A stretch of 19,137 nt of DNA, from positions 1 to 19,137 of the forward strand of contig CAILAQ010000476.1 in NCBI GenBank assembly GCA_903832165.1, read 5' to 3'. Under the pieces are notes generated by a model that saw nothing but the letters and a program-made list of their open reading frames with translations, was not told where the DNA came from and did no database searches. Within the stretch, counting starts at the first letter, position 1, and each line of letters opens with the position of its first letter. This DNA comes from an uncultured Bacteroidota bacterium (GTDB lineage: Bacteria > Bacteroidota > Bacteroidia > Bacteroidales > UBA12481). Below are positions 7,909-14,519 of this stretch, piece after piece. A program made the translations under genes and the position numbers.

Positions 7909-8964
7909 TTATCTTCCGGACTGCCCGCGAACAGGGGCTTCCACATCAAAGAGCTTAGAATTAAACGAGACAGCCAGGATATCTCCTTTTGAATCGTACT
8001 CGCGGTCGAGCTTCATTTTTGTTCCTGCCAGGGAATTGATGCCATTCACTCCGGCACCGGCGACCTCCCACATGGTAAAGCGCGTTTTTTTCACTTGCTG
8101 ACGATCCTCACCAAGAATTTTTTCACGGAACAGCTGAAGTGCATATTGCGGTAGGGTAAGAATATTTTCGCTGCCGGAAGAACTCTTCATTACAGGCAGG
8201 TAATTCGATGCATACAATAATTTTGTGCTTTGGGGCTCAGGAATTTTCGGACCGGCAATGGAAGTACGGCGCGAGAGTGAGTTCATTTTAATGTCTTCGC
8301 GGTTAGGGGTGGCCGCAATAGATTTCGTGGTATGCGACGGGGTCCCCGCGTTGGTTAATGCCGTTGTCAGGGACGGGGTCCCCGCTTCCGGCTTCGCCTG
8401 CGCGGGGATGACAACTTCATTTGCCAGCTTACGGTTTTCTGCCAACTGAGTACTGCCAACTGCCGACTGATCGTCAACAGGCCAGAGCAGCAATGCGAGC
8501 ACTACAATTGCAGCTGCGGAAACGGCTGTAATAATCCATGGTGTAAGCGTGCGCGTCTTTTTGATCAGGTCCTTTTTAAATGGATAGATCACCTTATCGG
8601 CAGGATCAAGGCGGGTAAGCCTGAAGGCTGTATAATTCTTGTCCAGACGGGCATCTTCGGATAAGCGGGCATCAAATTTTTCAGCTTCCTCAGGAGTCAG
8701 GTCATTTTCCATCCTGGCAATGCAAAGCTGATCAATGGCGGAAATACCGGGAATATCGTCCGGAGTTTTCAAAAGTATTTCCCTGGTATCGATAGTTTCA
8801 TCGCCAGCCTTGAGGCTAATTTCGGATACCCCCCGCAGTTCCTCTTTTAAATCAGGATTCAGCTCCAGAAAATCCAGGAAGGTATCGAGCTGATCATTGC
8901 TCAGCTGCCCATCGAGATAATCGAGGAACCAAATTTCATAATTATTTCTGGTGAGGCTTTCCAT
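7909..8964 (-). CDS. Probable membrane anti-sigma factor
   Basis: I place the start at the ATG at 8964, giving 351 residues. An upstream in-frame TTG at 8982 would overlap the sigma gene by 17 bp, whereas the ATG lies 1 bp after the sigma stop. Residues 1-140 are acidic, cytoplasmic-looking and open with YEIWFLDYLDGQLS, a motif typical of Bacteroidota anti-sigma N-termini. One membrane helix follows at about 141-161 (LTPWIITAVSAAAIVVLALLLWP), then about 190 periplasmic residues. No FecR motif is clear. The position directly after an ECF sigma gene is the main argument for the call. Residues 184-213 (VVIPAQAKPEAGTPS...) are encoded by a dispersed nucleotide repeat rather than by family-like sequence. 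The C-terminal domain (GDILAVSFNSKLFDVEAP) is unrecognised. Confidence 0.75.
   Translation of the reverse strand: MESLTRNNYEIWFLDYLDGQLSNDQLDTFLDFLELNPDLKEELRGVSEISLKAGDETIDTREILLKTPDDIPGISAIDQLCIARMENDLTPEEAEKFDARLSEDARLDKNYTAFRLTRLDPADKVIYPFKKDLIKKTRTLTPWIITAVSAAAIVVLALLLWPVDDQSAVGSTQLAENRKLANEVVIPAQAKPEAGTPSLTTALTNAGTPSHTTKSIAATPNREDIKMNSLSRRTSIAGPKIPEPQSTKLLYASNYLPVMKSSSGSENILTLPQYALQLFREKILGEDRQQVKKTRFTMWEVAGAGVNGINSLAGTKMKLDREYDSKGDILAVSFNSKLFDVEAPVRGQSGR
8328..8415 (-). repeat. Dispersed GC-rich palindromic repeat inside the anti-sigma gene
   Basis: Read on the minus strand, 8415-8363 matches the intergenic repeat at 9665-9703: GTTGTCATCCCCGCG, then a GCGGGGACCCCGTCCCTGAC block, with about a dozen extra bases in the loop here. 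A second partial copy (GCGGGGACCCCGTC) follows at about 8335-8349. CCCCGC/GCGGGG forms the palindrome. The insert stays in frame and encodes IPAQAKPEAGTPS and TNAGTPS in the periplasmic linker just after the membrane helix. Confidence 0.8.
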
Positions 8965-8965
8965 T

Positions 8966-9451
8966 TTATACCAATGATTCAACTGAACCTACAAATTCCT
9001 TTAAATATACCCGGGCACGATAGATATACACTTTTACCTGGGCCTCGGTGAGTCCGGTCATTCCTGCAATCTCCTTGTATGAATAACCTTCATAATCCCT
9101 GAGCATGAGAACGGTACGCTGATCGGCAGGCAGGCGTGACACCCCGATTTCGAGTTTCTCCATCGCGTCAGAATACTGTTCACTGTGTGAGTACTCGCTC
9201 ATGTTCACTGAATCCCAGTCTGCCATCCTTTTGTCCACTCTTGTTTGATCTATCAATTTATGATAAGCGGTCGTAAATAAATATGACTTGGCTTTATCAG
9301 CCGCCACCTGTTCCACGTTGATCCAAAGTTTCTCAAAAGAATCCTGGACCAGATCCCTGGCTTTCTCCTTGTCCCGTATGTTCTTCAGCAAGAACCGGTA
9401 TACGGCATCAGAATGCTGATTAACACAGCGGTTATAATCGTTTACAGTCAT
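8966..9451 (-). CDS. RNA polymerase ECF sigma factor (sigma-70 family)
   Basis: The 161-residue protein contains sigma region 2 (ARDLVQDSFEKLWINVE, about 31-47; promoter -10 recognition and core binding) and region 4 (LPADQRTVLMLRDYEGYSYKEIAGMTGLTEAQVKVYIYRAR, about 108-149; -35 recognition by helix-turn-helix). There is no region 1 or 3, as expected for an ECF factor. It opens a minus-strand module with an anti-sigma factor and an outer-membrane protein. Its upstream region carries TGTAAC/CGTC elements with a 17-nt spacer, also found before the outer-membrane gene, so positive autoregulation is likely. No TonB receptor (SusC-like) gene is adjacent, so this is not a standard FecI/FecR sugar-uptake switch. 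Confidence 0.92.
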   Translation of the reverse strand: MTVNDYNRCVNQHSDAVYRFLLKNIRDKEKARDLVQDSFEKLWINVEQVAADKAKSYLFTTAYHKLIDQTRVDKRMADWDSVNMSEYSHSEQYSDAMEKLEIGVSRLPADQRTVLMLRDYEGYSYKEIAGMTGLTEAQVKVYIYRARVYLKEFVGSVESLV

Positions 9452-9473
9452 TTTTGGTTACAGGCGATTGTAG

Positions 9474-9500
9474 GACGAAGTTACATCAGAAAAAGTTACA
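9474..9500 (-). promoter_or_regulatory. ECF-type promoter of the sigma factor gene (autoregulation)
   Basis: The minus strand has TGTAAC (9500-9495), a 17-nt spacer beginning TTTTTCTG, and CGTC (9477-9474), 22 bp before the ATG at 9451. The elements and spacing equal those of 7896-7870. No other such pair was seen in the window by eye. Confidence 0.75.
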
Positions 9501-9544
9501 ATCCTTTTCGAAAAAAAATAGAAATTTGTTGCGAAGACCACGAA

Positions 9545-9730
9545 GGGTGACAGGTGACGAGGTGACGGGTGACGCGGAGTAACGGTGAAGGGGAGGAGCC
9601 GTGCCTCCTCCCAAAGACCGGTGAGCGATGAAGAAGATCGATGGACGAAAGAAAGATCGATAGAGTTGTCATCCCCGCGAAGGCGGGGACCCCGTCCCTG
9701 ACCATGACGAGTGACAATTGACGAGTGACA
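9545..9730. repeat. Cluster of short repeats in the divergent intergenic region
   Basis: Between the sigma factor and phosphatase promoters lie several repeats. Four near-tandem copies of GGTGACG(A) sit at 9545-9576. An 8-bp-stem hairpin, GGGAGGAG/CTCCTCCC, is at 9592-9613. The dispersed palindromic element with CCCCGCGAAGGCGGGG is at 9665-9703. A doubled ACGAGTGACA motif is at 9707-9730, ending 15 bp before the phosphatase ATG. Translating the element at 9665-9703 in reverse gives the DGVPAFAGMT peptide familiar from spurious proteins in many genomes, so the open frame across this region is not a gene. Confidence 0.75.
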
Positions 9731-9745
9731 TAAAAATTAATTGTT

Positions 9746-10510
9746 ATGAAAAGTAAAAATTTATCCAGAGTTCCAGCTTTCATTCTCATGGTGTTTCTGG
9801 CACTGCAATTAGTGCCTCAGCAATTGTTGGCGCAGAGCAATCCGGAGCAGAATGTGACGGCAGTATTATGGTTTCAGCGGTCGGCTGAGTACCGTGCATT
9901 GTGCTACCAGGCATTCAATCTTGCTGAGCTGAGGATAAAGGAATACCTGCCTAAATTAGACAGGGAGAAGCATCCCGTAGTGATTTTCGATATCGATGAA
10001 ACGCTTCTTGATAACAGTCCGCAGGAGGCGCTCAATATAGCAGAAGGTAAATCTTACAGTCCGGAAGCGTGGACCGCATGGACCGAAAAGGCATCTGCAG
10101 AAGCTGTTCCGGGTGCGGTGGAATTTGTCAGATTCCTGGCCCAAAACGAAATAGAGCCGATATACCTGTCCAACCGGATGGGCGCGGAAGGCACAATGAC
10201 TCTGCTGAACCTGCAGAATTGTAATTTCCCGTATGCTGACCGGAATCACCTGTACCTTAAATCAGATACTTCCAGCAAGGAATTTCGTCGGAGCATGATT
10301 GAAAAACAGCACGAGGTTGTCATGTTGGTAGGGGATAACCTTTCGGATTTCGATATGGTCTTTGAGGACCGGTCGGTTAATTTCGGATATAAAACGGTAG
10401 ATAGCCTTCGTGCCGATATTGGTAGAAAGTTTATCATTTTACCGAACCCGATGTACGGCGACTGGACAAAACCGTTGACGGGCGACCGGAAGAGCTGGCT
10501 GAAGAAATAG
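9746..10510 (+). CDS. Exported HAD acid phosphatase, P4 (class C) family
   Basis: The 254-residue protein has a Sec signal peptide (about 1-30, ending QQLLAQ) and a HAD phosphatase domain of the lipoprotein e(P4)/class C acid phosphatase family. These hydrolyse nucleotide and other phosphomonoesters outside the cytoplasm, often in NMN and nucleotide salvage. Catalytic motif I is DIDET (D82, D84, T86) within VVIFDIDETLLDNSP. Motif II is S142 in YLSNR. The late acidic motif is GDNLSDFD (196-203). There is no lipobox cysteine at the signal cleavage site, so unlike the name-giving e(P4) protein it is probably soluble in the periplasm. It stands alone: a divergent sigma gene lies upstream and its stop codon overlaps the start of a palindromic repeat array. 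Confidence 0.88.
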   Translation: MKSKNLSRVPAFILMVFLALQLVPQQLLAQSNPEQNVTAVLWFQRSAEYRALCYQAFNLAELRIKEYLPKLDREKHPVVIFDIDETLLDNSPQEALNIAEGKSYSPEAWTAWTEKASAEAVPGAVEFVRFLAQNEIEPIYLSNRMGAEGTMTLLNLQNCNFPYADRNHLYLKSDTSSKEFRRSMIEKQHEVVMLVGDNLSDFDMVFEDRSVNFGYKTVDSLRADIGRKFIILPNPMYGDWTKPLTGDRKSWLKK

Positions 10511-10688
10511 GTTCGCTGACGCTCACTAAAAGGTTCGGCTGGCGCCTCACTAATAGGTCGCTGCGCTCCTAATAGGCTTCGCTGCGCTCAGCTAATTGGT
10601 TCGGCTGGCGCCTTACTAATTGGTTCGCCTGCGGCTCACTAAATATGCTAACTTCGTTAGCTAAATGGTGCGGGGCGCTCACTAATTT
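10510..10688 (+). repeat. Array of 8 palindrome-bearing units, all one orientation
   Basis: Eight units of 19-24 bp follow the phosphatase stop codon directly. Cores in order are TTCGCTGACGCTC, TTCGGCTGGCGCC, TCGCTGCGCTCC, CTTCGCTGCGCTCAG, TTCGGCTGGCGCC, TTCGCCTGCGGCTC, GCTAACTTCGTTAGC (a perfect 6-bp stem with a TTC loop) and TGCGGGGCGCTC. Most begin GG and end CTAA(T/A). The last three units match, in the same order, the units at about 5240-5306, and both arrays finish with AATTTTA or a close variant. It fills the gap to the next gene and probably forms structured 3' RNA for the phosphatase transcript. Confidence 0.85.
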
Positions 10689-10700
10689 TAAGTTTAAAGT

Positions 10701-11903
10701 ATGAAGAAGCTGTATTATATATTGCTGGCATTTAGCCTGATAATTTTTGGGGCAAATGATTTGCTTTCGAAGGAGAGGTTAAAAAGTAAAGGGGAGATTC
10801 CTATCCTTGCGTGGTACGGGGTGCCGGCGGATCAAACAACCGTAAAACGTTACCGGGAGCTGAGGGAATCGGGAATAACCTGGAACCTGACTGTTTTTCC
10901 CGATGCAGAAGCCATGGCAAAAGCGCTGAAAATCGCCCGGAAAACAGGTATAAAAATGATTGTTGCCTGTCCGGAGCTGAAAACCAATACAGAGACAACT
11001 GTTAAACGGTTCATGAGAGATCCGAATGTTGGAGCCTGGATGCTTCGCGATGAGCCCTGCCGGACGGATTTTCCTGAGCTCAGTGAATGGGCAAAAAAAA
11101 TTCGTGACGTTGATGACTTTAATTTTTGCTACCTGAACCTGTTCCCAAATTATGCCAACGAGCAGCAACTCGGTAACAAGACGTATCAGGAGCATGTTGA
11201 TCAGTTTGTTGCAGATGTTCCGGTTCAGGTGATTTCATTCGATCATTATCCGGTTATCGGTGATACCCTTCGGGCAGGCTGGTATGATAATCTGGAAATA
11301 ATATCAGAAGCAGCCAGAAAAGCAGGGAAGCCATTCTGGGCTTTTGCACTGGCAGTCGCTCACGGACCTTACCCGATTGCCACGATTCCCCAACTGCGGC
11401 TGCAAGTTTACAGTGACCTGGCATATGGTGCGCAGGGCATCCAATATTTCACTTACTGGACACCGGTTGATACTACCTGGAAATTCAATCATGGCCCGAT
11501 AACTGCCGATGGAAAACGGACCGAAGTATACGACAGGATAAAACTGGTTAACGGTGAGATCAAAAGCCTATCCCCTGTTTTTCTGGGGGCTAAAGTGATT
11601 TCAGTCGCTCACACCGGGAAAAATTTACCGACAGGCACCAAGCCGCTCACTTCACTGCCCCAATCAATCAAAAGTCTGGAAACGGAAGGAACCGGAGCTA
11701 TTGTTTCACATCTTCAAAATGGATCGAAATCTTATCTGGTTGTTGTTAACCGTGATTTCAAAAGACCAATGAAATTAAAGATTTCGTGCGATCCGAAAGT
11801 CAGGAGGGTGATGAAGGACGGTACACTGGTTCCGGCCAGTACATACATTGAAACGCTGGAGGTGGAGGCGGGGGATGTTTTTATTTTAGAGCTGTCATTA
11901 TAG
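10701..11903 (+). CDS. Exported TIM-barrel protein, glycoside hydrolase-like
   Basis: The 400-residue protein has an N-terminal signal or anchor segment (MKKLYYILLAFSLIIFGAND). The rest resembles a clan GH-A-like (beta/alpha)8 barrel: PILAWYGVP at the first strand, GITWNLTV, IKMIVACPEL, VGAWMLRDEP (E118 at a strand-4-like position, a candidate acid/base), VISFDHYPV, PFWAFALA, and QGIQYFTYWTP near strand 8. After about residue 300 a beta-rich C-terminal domain carries YLVVVNRD and VFILELSL, like the C-terminal domains of GH42-type or related enzymes. I cannot name the family or the substrate. An exported sugar-active role fits the oxidoreductase cluster 3 kb downstream, but the two are separated by the hipBA segment. 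Confidence 0.6.
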   Translation: MKKLYYILLAFSLIIFGANDLLSKERLKSKGEIPILAWYGVPADQTTVKRYRELRESGITWNLTVFPDAEAMAKALKIARKTGIKMIVACPELKTNTETTVKRFMRDPNVGAWMLRDEPCRTDFPELSEWAKKIRDVDDFNFCYLNLFPNYANEQQLGNKTYQEHVDQFVADVPVQVISFDHYPVIGDTLRAGWYDNLEIISEAARKAGKPFWAFALAVAHGPYPIATIPQLRLQVYSDLAYGAQGIQYFTYWTPVDTTWKFNHGPITADGKRTEVYDRIKLVNGEIKSLSPVFLGAKVISVAHTGKNLPTGTKPLTSLPQSIKSLETEGTGAIVSHLQNGSKSYLVVVNRDFKRPMKLKISCDPKVRRVMKDGTLVPASTYIETLEVEAGDVFILELSL

Positions 11904-11954
11904 TTGCCAACTTTAATTAGTAGGTAGGCGACTTTTCTTTTAAAGCTGTCAACT
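11902..11954 (+). repeat. 53-bp hairpin element, copy A
   Basis: The element starts at the stop codon of the TIM-barrel gene. Its ends are imperfect inverted repeats (AGTTGCCAACTTTA with TAAAGCTGTCAACT, two mismatches) around a centre containing TAGTAGGTAGGC. It matches the reverse complement of 14407-14459 at 45 of 53 positions without gaps. Confidence 0.82.
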
Positions 11955-11980
11955 TAAAGATGAAGAAAAGTTGACAGCTT
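11943..11980. repeat. Perfect 13-bp inverted repeat overlapping copy A
   Basis: AAGCTGTCAACTT (11943-11955) pairs perfectly with 11968-11980 across a 12-nt loop. Its left arm is also the right arm of copy A, so the two hairpins exclude each other. There is no T-run after it on the plus strand, so it is not a standard intrinsic terminator for the upstream gene. It ends 31 bp before the hipB start. Confidence 0.75.
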
Positions 11981-11999
11981 ATAGTTAATATATTATTCG

Positions 12000-12007
12000 T
12001 ACATTTG
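12000..12007 (+). promoter_or_regulatory. Possible Bacteroidota -7 element for hipBA
   Basis: TACATTTG fits the Bacteroidota housekeeping -7 consensus TAnnTTTG. A TTG-type -33 element at the usual distance is not clear. The inferred transcription start would fall at or very near the hipB ATG (12012), implying a leaderless or near-leaderless transcript. Alternatively translation could begin at the later methionine, residue 30. Confidence 0.4.
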
Positions 12008-12011
12008 ATAT

Positions 12012-12353
12012 ATGTCTATTGCAGATAATATATTATCCGATATTTCATTTCTTGATGCTTTTAATCCGAAAGCCATCGCTAAAGAGATCTCCGAAAAAAT
12101 GAGGCAACAGCGGCTGGATGCTGATTTAACTCAGGAAGCACTGGCAAAACGGTCCGGAGTAAGTCTGGGTACCCTTAAACGATTTGAATCACGTTTTGAA
12201 ATATCACTCAAACATTTACTGATGATCGCCGTCGCTTTAGGTGCGACCGATGAATTTCACCGTCTGTTCACTCTGCGTCAATATCAAAGTATCGATGAAC
12301 TTTTGACAGTTCAGAAAGCCAAATCACGGAAAAGGGGCCGCAAAAATGCTTAA
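12012..12353 (+). CDS. HipB-like XRE-family antitoxin and repressor
   Basis: The 113-residue protein has a helix-turn-helix of the XRE/Cro type at about residues 23-85, with AIAKEISEKMRQQRLDADLT then QEALAKRSGVSLGTLKRFES as the HTH core. It is followed by a basic tail (KAKSRKRGRKNA). The next gene encodes a HipA-like kinase and its start lies 8 bp inside this gene, so the two are translationally coupled, as in hipBA modules. By analogy it would neutralise the kinase and repress the operon. The tandem inverted repeats at 11902-11980 just upstream are possible operators, though they belong to a wider repeat family. Confidence 0.88.
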   Translation: MSIADNILSDISFLDAFNPKAIAKEISEKMRQQRLDADLTQEALAKRSGVSLGTLKRFESRFEISLKHLLMIAVALGATDEFHRLFTLRQYQSIDELLTVQKAKSRKRGRKNA

Positions 12354-13419
12354 ACCGATCAATATTCTGAGGATCTGCATTGATGAAAAGACAGTTGGCC
12401 GGTTGGCAATGGCTCCGGATCGGAGATGCGTATTTGAATATGATGCAGGATGGATAGAAACCGGCTTTTCCATCTCCCCATTTTATCTGCCTCTGCAAAC
12501 GGGTGTTTTTACTGCGAAGCCAGAGCCTTTCGACGGGCTGTTCGGGGTTTTCAATGACTCTCTCCCGGATGGATGGGGGAATCTCCTGGTCGACCGTCTT
12601 CTTGCCAGGGAAGGAGTTCGTCCGGGCAGCCTCACACCGCTTGATCGTTTAAGTATCGTTGGTAACTCAGGGATGGGAGCCCTTACTTATCATCCAGAAA
12701 ACATGCAGGTTAGCGAATCTGATCTGGTAGATCTGAATTATCTGTCGGGTGAAGTCGACAAGATCCTGAAAGAAGAAAACTCCGGTGATCTGGAACTTCT
12801 TTTCCGGAATAACGGATCTTCAGGAGGTGCCAGGCCTAAAGTCATGCTGACCGAAGATGGGATTCATTGGCTGGTAAAATTCAGATCGGCCCATGACCCT
12901 GAAAATATCGGTGCAATTGAATATCAATATTCTTTGGATGCTAAAAAATGCGGTATCGAAATGCCGGAAACCAAACTTTTTGAGGGAAAATATTTTGGTG
13001 TTCGCCGATTCGACCGCGAAGAAACTAATCGGATTCACATGCATTCTGCGAGCGGATTGCTCTATGCGAGTCACCGGTTTCCCTCACTGGATTATACGGA
13101 TCTGATGAAAGCCACATCTGTCCTGACCCGCAATATAGAAGAGGTAGCCAAAGTATATCGACTGATGGTTTTCAATGTTCTCTGGGGAAACAGGGACGAT
13201 CATGCTAAAAACTTTTCCGTCCTGTTCAAAAATGGGGACTGGCGATTTGCTCCGGCATATGATCTTGTTCCAAGGGACGGATTTAACGGCAACCATGCCA
13301 CTACCATTAACGGAAAAGGAAACCCTGGCATGCAGGATATTATTGATGCAGCAACCAATGCCGGATTTCCGGAAAAAAGGGCAAAGTTGATTTATGACGA
13401 AATATTTAATCTTCATTAA
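12346..13419 (+). CDS. HipA-like serine/threonine kinase toxin
   Basis: The 357-residue protein has the HipA N-terminal domain (about 1-115, with GLFGVFNDSLPDGWGNLL) and the kinase domain. The loop that carries the autophosphorylated serine in E. coli HipA corresponds to GSSGGARPKV (S158/S159). K178 in WLVKFRS is the likely ATP lysine. The catalytic aspartate is D284 in WGNRDDHAKNFS and the metal-binding aspartate is D306 in FAPAYDLVP. E. coli HipA phosphorylates glutamyl-tRNA synthetase; the target here is unknown. The chain ends about 50 residues after D306, shorter than E. coli HipA (440 residues, about 108 after that position), so the C-terminal helices may be trimmed. Its stop is adjacent to a decayed beta-propeller gene, consistent with a junction there. 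The active-site residues look intact. Confidence 0.88.
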   Translation: MLKPINILRICIDEKTVGRLAMAPDRRCVFEYDAGWIETGFSISPFYLPLQTGVFTAKPEPFDGLFGVFNDSLPDGWGNLLVDRLLAREGVRPGSLTPLDRLSIVGNSGMGALTYHPENMQVSESDLVDLNYLSGEVDKILKEENSGDLELLFRNNGSSGGARPKVMLTEDGIHWLVKFRSAHDPENIGAIEYQYSLDAKKCGIEMPETKLFEGKYFGVRRFDREETNRIHMHSASGLLYASHRFPSLDYTDLMKATSVLTRNIEEVAKVYRLMVFNVLWGNRDDHAKNFSVLFKNGDWRFAPAYDLVPRDGFNGNHATTINGKGNPGMQDIIDAATNAGFPEKRAKLIYDEIFNLH

Positions 13420-14406
13420 ATGAAACGCCCTCACCTCTTAACCATTCAACTCTTCTCCATTCGCCTGAGTGAGTTTGTTGACAGGGTGGAATATGTGAAG
13501 CTGGAAACTTCAAAAGAGTGCCTTCTCTCCAGTGCCATTTACTTGGTTGGCAATAAATATATTGTCGCTGTACAACCCTATGGACCGGCCCAGGTTTTTC
13601 TTTTCGACCGGTCGGGCAAGTTTTTGCGCAAAATTGGTGGCGAAGGAAAGGGTCCGCTTTAATATGTCAGCATCTCATCCGTGGTGACCGATCCGGAGGA
13701 AACCTACCTGCTTGTTAATGATTATCAGCGGGATGGAAAAGAAAAATTTCTACCTGATCCGTAAAATGGATGCGAATTTTAACCAGCTCGATTCGCTTTA
13801 TCCCGTAAACACTTCCCTTATCGCCGGCAACGGTTTTTATTGGGGTGGCAGCGATTTCTACCTCCATAACGGCTCCATCCAGTTCCGGCAATTTTCTTTT
13901 GATACACTCTATGGTGATTCCAAAGGCAAGATGATTCCCCGGTTCAATTTCCCGGTTGGAGCCGATCATTTACCCGGTCCTTTCCTGGTTTCGGGATTGC
14001 ATAAACAGATGGGAGATTATACAAGTACATTGAATTTTAACGAATTATCAGAATATCTGATTTTGAATACCCGGATTGTACCAAAGAAGGGAGGCGTCAT
14101 GTTATACAACAAGAAGAGCGGTGAGATCGCCCTGTTAAAAAAGTATCCTCCCTGTCCTCCCGATACCCTTGGAAGGCGTTTTTTCCTGAATGATCTCGAT
14201 GGTATCATTAATCCAAAAAACATTATCGGCGATCGGGGTATCTGCGTGATAGCCAGTCAGGTTATAGACCTGAAAGAGAACACTTTGAAAAGTTGCCCGG
14301 AAATTCAGAAAATCAAATTCAGGCCAAACGCAAAGAGTTTATCGGGCTGATAAATTCCAGCAAGGAGGATGACAATCCAATCCTGCAGATTTTTCATTTA
14401 CGTTAG
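13420..14406 (+). pseudogene. Decayed 6-bladed beta-propeller protein gene
   Basis: Three reading-frame segments together spell a Bacteroidota 6-bladed beta-propeller protein, the kind that normally has a lipoprotein signal. Frame 1 (13420-13662) gives IRLSEFVDRVEYVKLETS, then FDRSGKFLRKIGGEGKGPL and a TAA where the family has G-E-Y. The same frame continues YVSISSVVTDPEETYLLVNDYQRD before the homology shifts. Frame 2 (about 13735-14290) continues IRKMDANFNQLDSLYPV...FYWGGSDFYLHNGS...MIPRFNFPVG. The homology returns to frame 1 for the end, FIGLINSSKEDDNPILQIFHLR, with a stop at 14404-14406. So there are at least one nonsense change and two frameshifts. The N-terminal signal peptide is missing and the first codons abut the hipA stop. 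Sequencing error could explain the frameshifts but not the lost 5' end. Confidence 0.8.
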
Positions 14407-14459
14407 AGTTGCCAACTTTATTAGAAAAGCAGCCTACCTACTGATTAAAATTGGCAACT
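14407..14459 (-). repeat. 53-bp hairpin element, copy B (inverted relative to copy A)
   Basis: AGTTGCCAACTTTA (14407-14420) and TTAAAATTGGCAACT (14445-14459) form the arms, and the centre includes GCCTACCTACTGA. In reverse complement it aligns without gaps to 11902-11954 with eight mismatches. It starts directly after the last stop of the propeller pseudogene and could act as a transcription terminator, though T-runs are weak. Confidence 0.85.
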
Positions 14460-14519
14460 CTATTCTTCAGCATAGCTCAATTTACCTTATCAGTACAATA
14501 TCTTATCCGCTGTAGCTAT

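Noticed and set aside
8965..8982. Upstream TTG start for the anti-sigma gene
   Set aside because: The ATG at 8964 lies 1 bp after the sigma stop and gives a family-like N-terminus. The TTG start adds only six residues.
9496..9789. Minus-strand open frame of 97 codons between the sigma factor and phosphatase genes
   Set aside because: It is a translation of intergenic repeats (DGVPAFAGMT and VTRHLVTCH from GTGAC-type repeats) and overlaps the phosphatase start and the sigma promoter.
13420..13662. Independent 80-codon gene after hipA
   Set aside because: Its sequence is the N-terminal part of a beta-propeller whose homology continues past the stop and in another frame, so it is a pseudogene piece.
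14460..14519. Small RNA or gene between hairpin copies B and C
   Set aside because: No promoter, terminator or open frame of interest is visible in these 60 bp.
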